Source: Acidobacteriota bacterium (GTDB lineage Bacteria > Acidobacteriota > Terriglobia > Terriglobales > Acidobacteriaceae). Taken from it: a stretch of 10,219 nucleotides of DNA. Below the pieces are notes generated by a model, which was given only the letters and a program-made list of their open reading frames with translations, searched no databases and was not told where the DNA came from. The translations under genes were made by a program, and so were the position numbers. Below are positions 7,101 to 10,219 of the stretch, in pieces. The DNA is taken from assembly GCA_021781075.1 (NCBI GenBank), contig JAJXXN010000181.1:1-10219 (forward strand). Reading direction: 5' to 3'. Each line of letters opens with the position of its first letter. Positions within the stretch are counted from its first letter, which is position 1.

Positions 7101-8062
7101 AGCTCCGGGACCTTGAGGTTGGCGGGAACGTCGGCATCCTGGTTGAAGAAGAAGGGCGCGGCATTGAGCCAGCTGGACCCGCGGCGCAAGTTGGCGGATG
7201 CGTGAAGGAGATTTGTGCCGGATTTTGTGTTGAGGTCGATGTGCGCGCCCGATGTGGAGCCCTGCGTCGCGTCATACATCGCAGCGTTTACGTGCAGTTC
7301 CTCAAGCGTTTCAGGCGCGGGTGTGGGCAGCGCGTTGCCGATGGAAAGGTAGATGGATGCGACGGTGGGCAGCACGCCGTTGCTCGTCCCGTAAACCCCC
7401 GCGCCGTTGCTGATGCGCGAGTTGGCCACCTGGCTGGTGCTTTTGCCGTTGAATAGGTTGCTGGAATCGACGCCGTTGAGGCTGAAGCTGTTGGATGTGT
7501 CCCGCTGGCCGTTGGCCCAGATGGGCGCGTTGCCGAGGCCGCTGTTTGCGCCGGTGCCGCCGGGGAGTTCCGCATTGACGCCGGGCGAGAGGGTGGCAAG
7601 CGCCGTGAAGCTGCCGGTGGAGAGTGGAAGCGCCCCGATGGTTGAATCGTCAAGGACGTAGCCGATGGTGGTGTCGGCGGAGTTGATGAGCGGCGAGGCC
7701 TGCACATAAACAGTTTCCGATTGTTTGCCGATGGTGAGCCGTGCGTTGACCTCCGCTGTACGTCCGGCCTGCACCGTGATTTCGCCAGTGCGTAGCGGCT
7801 CGTAATTTGGAGCGGAGAAGGCAAGCCGATAGCCGCCAATGGGCAGATTGACGAAGAGGTAGCCGCCGCTGGCGCCGGTATGGGTGGTGCGGGTGAGGGC
7901 ATTTTGCGTGGAGACGAGCGACACCGTGACGTTGGGCAGCAGCGCGCCGCCGGCATCGGCGACCTGTCCTGTGATCGCGCCGAGGGTTTGTTGCGCCTTT
8001 GCCGGGGGCGCGGGTAGAAGCGCGGCCGCGATGACCATCATGAGCAGCATGGGGCGTGCCAT
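4178..8062 (-). CDS. Oar-like TonB-dependent outer-membrane receptor with carboxypeptidase-regulatory-like domain
   Basis: This 1,294-residue protein has a signal peptide starting MARPMLLMMVIAAALL, with likely cleavage after PAKA near residue 23. A carboxypeptidase-regulatory-like beta-sandwich (about 28-105; GAITGQVADAGGALLPNVTV, SGGYLFVNLPIGGYRL) follows. A plug domain then contains NGQRDTSNSFSLNGVDSSNLFNG-type sequence. The rest is a long beta-barrel ending in VQMSLGLNF, whose terminal Phe is typical of outer-membrane proteins inserted by BamA. Domain order and length match the Oar-like receptors abundant in Acidobacteriota. Such receptors import substrates through the outer membrane with TonB energy, but the ligand cannot be read from sequence. 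ATG 8062 is preferred because the signal peptide starts there; a longer frame to 8179 would overlap the divergent membrane-protein gene and bury the signal. It is followed closely by xdhC, which hints at a purine-related ligand, but only by position. Confidence 0.9.
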   Translation of the reverse strand: MARPMLLMMVIAAALLPAPPAKAQQTLGAITGQVADAGGALLPNVTVSLVSTQNALTRTTHTGASGGYLFVNLPIGGYRLAFSAPNYEPLRTGEITVQAGRTAEVNARLTIGKQSETVYVQASPLINSADTTIGYVLDDSTIGALPLSTGSFTALATLSPGVNAELPGGTGANSGLGNAPIWANGQRDTSNSFSLNGVDSSNLFNGKSTSQVANSRISNGAGVYGTSNGVLPTVASIYLSIGNALPTPAPETLEELHVNAAMYDATQGSTSGAHIDLNTKSGTNLLHASANLRRGSSWLNAAPFFFNQDADVPANLKVPELHRYEAGFTLGGPIVKDKLFAFAAYNHTRSSDQEIGDSFLDVPVGLSDDRSASALAAITNNAFGTTLNAANIDQLALILFNSPALPGEPGKWLIPNDALAAKGLTPSAAHIDNAFLPGTGIFSADLAVVDLDWNAGRKDTVAAKYFYQHDPTFSPYSYSSVPGFTEHLDSGAQVFSLINTYTLRPNFYTTASLGFLREKNYATNEQPFAPDAIPGGSQGTGSINVFGSNYFPGISVYNVLCNYQPSGLSMAVLNIGPNAQSQAANTGVFQNRITPGGSAIWLRGRHEVSFGANYSYTQLNTIDARPGTGTIATDDFSQMVQGYVTPGSAATGFYVSSFLQGDANRYYRANQLGVYAQDKVQLGATLTITAGLRYDWDGGLSEKYGRLFNFSPALYAYDIGSDTITNPGFIIAGNNKNGTPGISNTTLTGRQWGMAPRLGAAWQPARFNNKLVLRAGTGFYYDRGELFSYFSPGYAIGTVTGGPFGVNQQLPFVNASTCPAASQYLYQGYIATCGGTAAEGNLENPYGASLLPPPNNPKASDLAKFLPNANAIANLNGQPISLGVYDRANKLPYSINYSLDLEWQPRNDLMLELGYIGNLGRHAVIPIPFNQPAIVTPSNPALGGGAFMQKYSYGYNVVGATLDDGSNYLATYEGGNVDLRVPYIGYAAESISYKAVGISAYNALEAHVEKRMSHGNSLGLSYTWSHALDEQSGMGLFFSGNNPLNLRQSYGNADFDRTHVLNFHYILTLPGVANSRSLAAKFANNWQLAGLTTLESGQPYSIIDYSGAVGSIYYSTEDGITDPIVPLAPGCTPHSARTGASGAWTPYGGKPALNAACFTIPLLSAGGLGGAIPSTDPYETGFTIGQRNIFRQAFQKRADISLIKTMALREKYNFKFTLDVFNLTNTTSFDAPGNDLSQNAYYDAFPIAGTAVLPTGCGTSGAVNNFYSCPSGLGIVTHTIGAPRQVQMSLGLNF

Positions 8063-8135
8063 GCGCGCTCTTTGTCCGCGGAGGGAGCGGCGATTAAGCT
8101 GAGTGTATGCCGGGAAGGAGGGCGTTGCGCGGTCG
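8063..8135. promoter_or_regulatory. Short divergent intergenic region between receptor and DUF2165 genes
   Basis: These 73 bases separate the start codons of two divergent units. AAGGAGG at 8115-8121 is a good plus-strand ribosome-binding sequence 14 bases before ATG 8136. The space is too short for two independent non-overlapping promoters with leaders, so promoter elements probably extend into one of the coding regions. I see no consensus -35/-10 pair here that I would defend. Confidence 0.4.
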
Positions 8136-8633
8136 ATGAGCATGAGAATAGCCAAAATTGTCTTGTTGGGTTGCATCACTTTTTATTATGCAATGGTGAC
8201 GATTAATAACCTAACCGGCTTCGATACGAATTACCAATTTGTGCGGCATGTTGTGGCCATGGATACGACCTTTGCCGGCAATCCCGGGCTTTGGAGGGCA
8301 CTCGCCCAGCCATCGCTCGCGCTGGTTCTCTATTGGTTGATTATTTTGTGGGAGCTTGCAACCAGCCTGTTGCTGGCCTGGGGCACGCTGCGGATGGCGC
8401 GCAGCCTGCAAGCCAATGCGGCGGAGTTTGCGCGCGCCAAGGACACCGGCATTTACGGCCTCACGCTGGGATTGATGCTTTGGCTGCTGGCCTTCATCAC
8501 TGTGGGCGGCGAGTGGTTCCTGATGTGGCAATCGCGCCTTTGGAACGGCGAGGAGACTGCGGGGCGGAATTTTTTAATCAGCGCGGTGCTCCTGGTCTTA
8601 CTGGCACAGCAGGATGGGGAGCTGCGGCATTAG
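8136..8633 (+). CDS. DUF2165-family small integral membrane protein
   Basis: This 165-residue predicted inner-membrane protein has about four transmembrane helices: residues 5-26, about 62-84, about 108-130 and about 143-158. After the first helix comes a conserved-looking segment, NNLTGFDTNYQFVRHVV (24-40) then AMDTTF (41-46), typical of the DUF2165 family. The family has no established function. ATG 8136 is chosen because of AAGGAGG upstream; ATG 8142 is equally possible and a GTG at 8103 lies before the ribosome-binding site and is unlikely. It is the first gene of the unit with the MocA-like protein (next start 10 bases after its stop) and guanine deaminase, so translation is probably coordinated. 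A link to purine or molybdenum metabolism is inference from this arrangement only. Confidence 0.8.
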   Translation: MSMRIAKIVLLGCITFYYAMVTINNLTGFDTNYQFVRHVVAMDTTFAGNPGLWRALAQPSLALVLYWLIILWELATSLLLAWGTLRMARSLQANAAEFARAKDTGIYGLTLGLMLWLLAFITVGGEWFLMWQSRLWNGEETAGRNFLISAVLLVLLAQQDGELRH

Positions 8634-8643
8634 AATCAGCACT

Positions 8644-9240
8644 GTGAAAGTGGCAATGATTCTTCTTGCGGCGGGTGCGAGCCGGCGCCTGGGCAGGCCA
8701 AAGCAACTGCTGAACTACGCTGGGCGGCCGTTGTTGGCGCGCGCGGCGGAGGCGGCGCTGGCCGCGGAATCCTCAGGGGTTTTTGTGGTGCTTGGCGCCT
8801 TTGCGGAGGAGATTCAACTGGTACTCCACGGTGATGGACTGCGTGTCGTTCTCAACTCCGAATGGAAAGAGGGGATGGCATCGAGCATCCGCGGGGGTGT
8901 GCGGGCGGCGATGGAAGCGATGCCGGGATTGGATGGGGTGCTGTTGATGGCTTGCGACCAGCCCCATTTGACGGCCGGCCACTTGGGCGCGCTGATGCGG
9001 AAATTTGAAGAATGCGGCGGTGCGCGCATTGTTGCTTCGGAATATGCGGGGGTGGTGGGGATTCCCGCCATTTACCCGCGCGCGGATTTTTCAACACTGC
9101 TTGCGCTCAAAGGCGATGAAGGCGCGCGCAAGCTGTTGCGCGGTGTCGCGGATGGCATCGTGCGGGTGCCGTTTGCGGGCGGCGAGCTCGATATTGACGC
9201 GCCCGAGGACCTGGGACGGCTTGGCTCTTGCGGGGGTTGA
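8644..9240 (+). CDS. MocA/PucB-like molybdenum cofactor nucleotidyltransferase
   Basis: This 198-residue protein has a MobA-like NTP-transferase fold. It carries the nucleotide-binding signature LAAGASRRLGRPKQLL (8-23), a NSEWKEGMASSIRGGV segment (71-86), the metal-binding ACDQPHL (Asp105), GIPAIYPR, and LDIDAPEDL near the C-terminus. Together these features are typical of MocA-type CTP:molybdopterin cytidylyltransferases and of PucB, the xanthine dehydrogenase accessory protein, rather than of MobA proper. The expected role is to attach CMP to molybdopterin, making the dinucleotide cofactor used by xanthine dehydrogenase-family enzymes. GTG 8644 is chosen because the family begins just before the signature; no strong ribosome-binding site precedes it, consistent with coupling to the upstream gene 10 bases away. 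An in-frame ATG at 8656 is an alternative. CTP versus GTP specificity cannot be fixed by eye. Confidence 0.85.
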   Translation: MKVAMILLAAGASRRLGRPKQLLNYAGRPLLARAAEAALAAESSGVFVVLGAFAEEIQLVLHGDGLRVVLNSEWKEGMASSIRGGVRAAMEAMPGLDGVLLMACDQPHLTAGHLGALMRKFEECGGARIVASEYAGVVGIPAIYPRADFSTLLALKGDEGARKLLRGVADGIVRVPFAGGELDIDAPEDLGRLGSCGG

Positions 9241-9252
9241 ATTGTGAAATCA

Positions 9253-9258
9253 GGGGGA
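9253..9258 (+). promoter_or_regulatory. Ribosome-binding sequence for guanine deaminase TTG start
   Basis: GGGGGA lies 10 bases before TTG 9269 in the 28-base gap after the MocA-like gene. A second option is AAGGA at 9278-9282, which would serve GTG 9293. The sequence does not settle which is used. Confidence 0.4.
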
Positions 9259-9268
9259 ATGATTCTTT

Positions 9269-9778
9269 TTGACTGAGAAGGAAACAAGAACGGTGCCGAC
9301 CGGCCAGGATGCAAACTTGCGGTTCTTGCGCCGCGCCATCGCACTGGCCACGGAGAATGTGCGCGCGGGCCATGGTGGTCCCTTTGCCGCGGTGGTGGTC
9401 CGCGATGGACGGATTCTCGGCGAGGGCGTGAACACCGTGACCGCCGCCAACGACCCCACAGCCCATGCGGAAGTGAACGCGATTCGCGCGGCCGCAACGG
9501 CGTTGGGCGATTTTTCTCTGGCTGGTTGCGAAATCTACTCAAGCTGCGAGCCCTGCCCCATGTGCCTGGCCGCCTGCTACTGGGCGCGCCTGGGAGCAAT
9601 TTATTTTGCCGCCACGGCAGCCGATGCGGCCCACGCCGGCTTTGACGACGACTATATCCATGACGAGTTCGCCAAGCCCGTCGACGCCCGCTCGCTGCCT
9701 GCGATCAACCTGCTGCGCGAGGAGGCGTGGGCAAGCTTCCAGGCGTGGATTGAAGCTGGCAAGAAGATCCCGTACTGA
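9269..9778 (+). CDS. guaD: Guanine deaminase, cytidine-deaminase-fold type
   Basis: This 169-residue cytosolic zinc hydrolase converts guanine to xanthine and ammonia. It aligns along its length with Bacillus subtilis GuaD. The zinc and catalytic site is complete: TAHAEVNAIR with H66 and proton-shuttling E68, and SSCEPCPMC with C96 and C99. GGPFAAVVVRDG (36-47) and NDPTAHAE (61-68) match the guanine deaminase subgroup, as do AGFDDDYIHDE and the C-terminal FQAWIEAGKKIPY tail, which in B. subtilis GuaD belongs to a domain-swapped dimer closing the active site. The start is TTG 9269 by ribosome-binding site; GTG 9293 would remove eight residues without touching the fold. It is the last gene of the DUF2165-MocA-GuaD unit and is followed by a strong terminator. 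Its product is the substrate of the enzyme that XdhC and the MocA-like protein would mature. Confidence 0.93.
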   Translation: MTEKETRTVPTGQDANLRFLRRAIALATENVRAGHGGPFAAVVVRDGRILGEGVNTVTAANDPTAHAEVNAIRAAATALGDFSLAGCEIYSSCEPCPMCLAACYWARLGAIYFAATAADAAHAGFDDDYIHDEFAKPVDARSLPAINLLREEAWASFQAWIEAGKKIPY

Positions 9779-9781
9779 AAC

Positions 9782-9810
9782 AAAAGCCCCGGCTCATCAC
9801 CGGGGCTTTT
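9782..9810. terminator. Bidirectional intrinsic terminator between guaD and clpC
   Basis: AAAAGCCCCGG (9782-9792) and CCGGGGCTTTT (9800-9810) form a perfect 11-bp inverted repeat around a 7-base loop. It has a GC-rich core, a T-run on the plus strand and the complementary A-run giving a U-run on the minus strand. It starts 4 bases after the guaD stop and ends 18 bases beyond the convergent clpC stop, so it serves both genes. Confidence 0.92.
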
Positions 9811-9828
9811 CAATTGGCTGATGTTTTT

Positions 9829-10219
9829 TCAAATACTGTTCAGCAGGATTCCTTCGCTCTTCTCCTCGCTGCCGCCATCTTCCGCAATGACCGGGCGGTA
9901 GAAGAGCTGGTTGTTGTTGAGGTAGACCTCGAGGAAGGCCGGGCGGTTCTGAATCTGCCCGCCAATGAGCGCCTCGGAGAGCGGGTCCTCAATGTAGCGC
10001 TGCAAGGCCCTGCGCAACGGCCGCGCGCCGTAGCTGCGGTCGCCCACCGTCTTGTCGAGTATCCATTTCTTCGCATCGTCGTTCACGCTGATGGTGATGG
10101 ACTTCTGCGCCAGGTTCTGGTTGAGCTGCTGCACGAGCAACTCGACGATTTGGATCAGGTCCGCATCGTTCAACGACTGGAAGAGGATCACCTCATCGAG
10201 GCGGTTGAGGAACTCCGGG
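9829..10219 (-). CDS. clpC: ClpC-type AAA+ ATPase (Clp unfoldase), C-terminal fragment
   Basis: About 129 C-terminal residues are present; the gene enters from the right edge. The visible part begins PEFLNRLDEVILFQSL, the end of the second AAA+ module, and continues through the D2-small domain with the sensor-2 segment YGARPLRRALQRYIEDPLSEAL. Clp ATPases unfold substrates and, for ClpC, feed them into ClpP. The D2-small sequence followed by a roughly 35-residue acidic tail fits ClpC better than ClpB, but the distinguishing middle domain and the ClpP-binding loop are outside the window. The frame remains open past the GTG at 10191 to the window edge, so that GTG is internal. It is convergent with guaD. 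Confidence 0.82.
   Translation of the reverse strand, partial: PEFLNRLDEVILFQSLNDADLIQIVELLVQQLNQNLAQKSITISVNDDAKKWILDKTVGDRSYGARPLRRALQRYIEDPLSEALIGGQIQNRPAFLEVYLNNNQLFYRPVIAEDGGSEEKSEGILLNSI

Noticed and set aside
6004..7275. Open frame of 423 codons on the minus strand in another frame of the receptor gene
   Set aside because: Low-complexity Ser/Pro/Thr/Arg/Ala translation typical of an out-of-frame reading of a GC-rich gene; the receptor frame has clear domains throughout.
1..10219. Mobile elements, prophage, toxin-antitoxin or defence genes
   Set aside because: No transposase, integrase, terminal inverted repeats, CRISPR repeats or defence-type domains were seen. The tRNA gene is intact and no partial copy of its 3' end was noticed that would suggest an attachment site.

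Overview
This GC-rich window looks like chromosomal DNA from an Acidobacteriota bacterium, probably of the Terriglobia (subdivision 1) type. The main reason is the roughly 1,300-residue Oar-like TonB-dependent receptor with an N-terminal carboxypeptidase-regulatory-like domain, a family greatly expanded in that group. The order tig-clpP and the outer-membrane receptor also indicate a diderm bacterium. The taxonomic assignment is inference from gene style, not from a marker search.

Layout, left to right. (1) Positions 1-1497, minus strand: the first codons of clpP preceded by tig (trigger factor), the usual tig-clpP(-clpX) protein-quality-control operon, with a perfect hairpin between the two genes and a candidate promoter at about 1611-1640. 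(2) Positions 1762-2985, plus strand: a family 5 (UDGb-type) iron-sulfur uracil-DNA glycosylase and a small single-domain cupin. (3) Positions 3017-3091, minus strand: tRNA-Gly(CCC) with encoded CCA, an upstream TATAAT box and a downstream intrinsic terminator. (4) Positions 3130-8062, minus strand: an Oar-like TonB-dependent receptor followed 22 bases later by an XdhC/CoxI-family molybdoenzyme maturation gene. (5) Positions 8136-9778, plus strand: a DUF2165 membrane protein, a MocA/PucB-like molybdenum cofactor nucleotidyltransferase and a guanine deaminase, closed by a strong bidirectional terminator. (6) Positions 9829-10219, minus strand: the C-terminal end of a ClpC-type AAA+ unfoldase.

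The most coherent theme is purine catabolism. Guanine deaminase makes xanthine. XdhC and the MocA-like protein are the classical accessory factors that prepare the molybdenum cofactor of xanthine dehydrogenase (PucA and PucB in Bacillus subtilis). They sit in two divergent transcription units around a short shared region (8063-8135), together with an outer-membrane receptor and a DUF2165 protein. The dehydrogenase subunits themselves are not in the window. That the receptor and DUF2165 belong to this pathway is a hypothesis from position only.

I found no CRISPR array, insertion sequence, prophage or clear sign of horizontal transfer. Apart from the candidate purine locus, the most unusual feature is a histidine-rich extension at the N-terminus of trigger factor.
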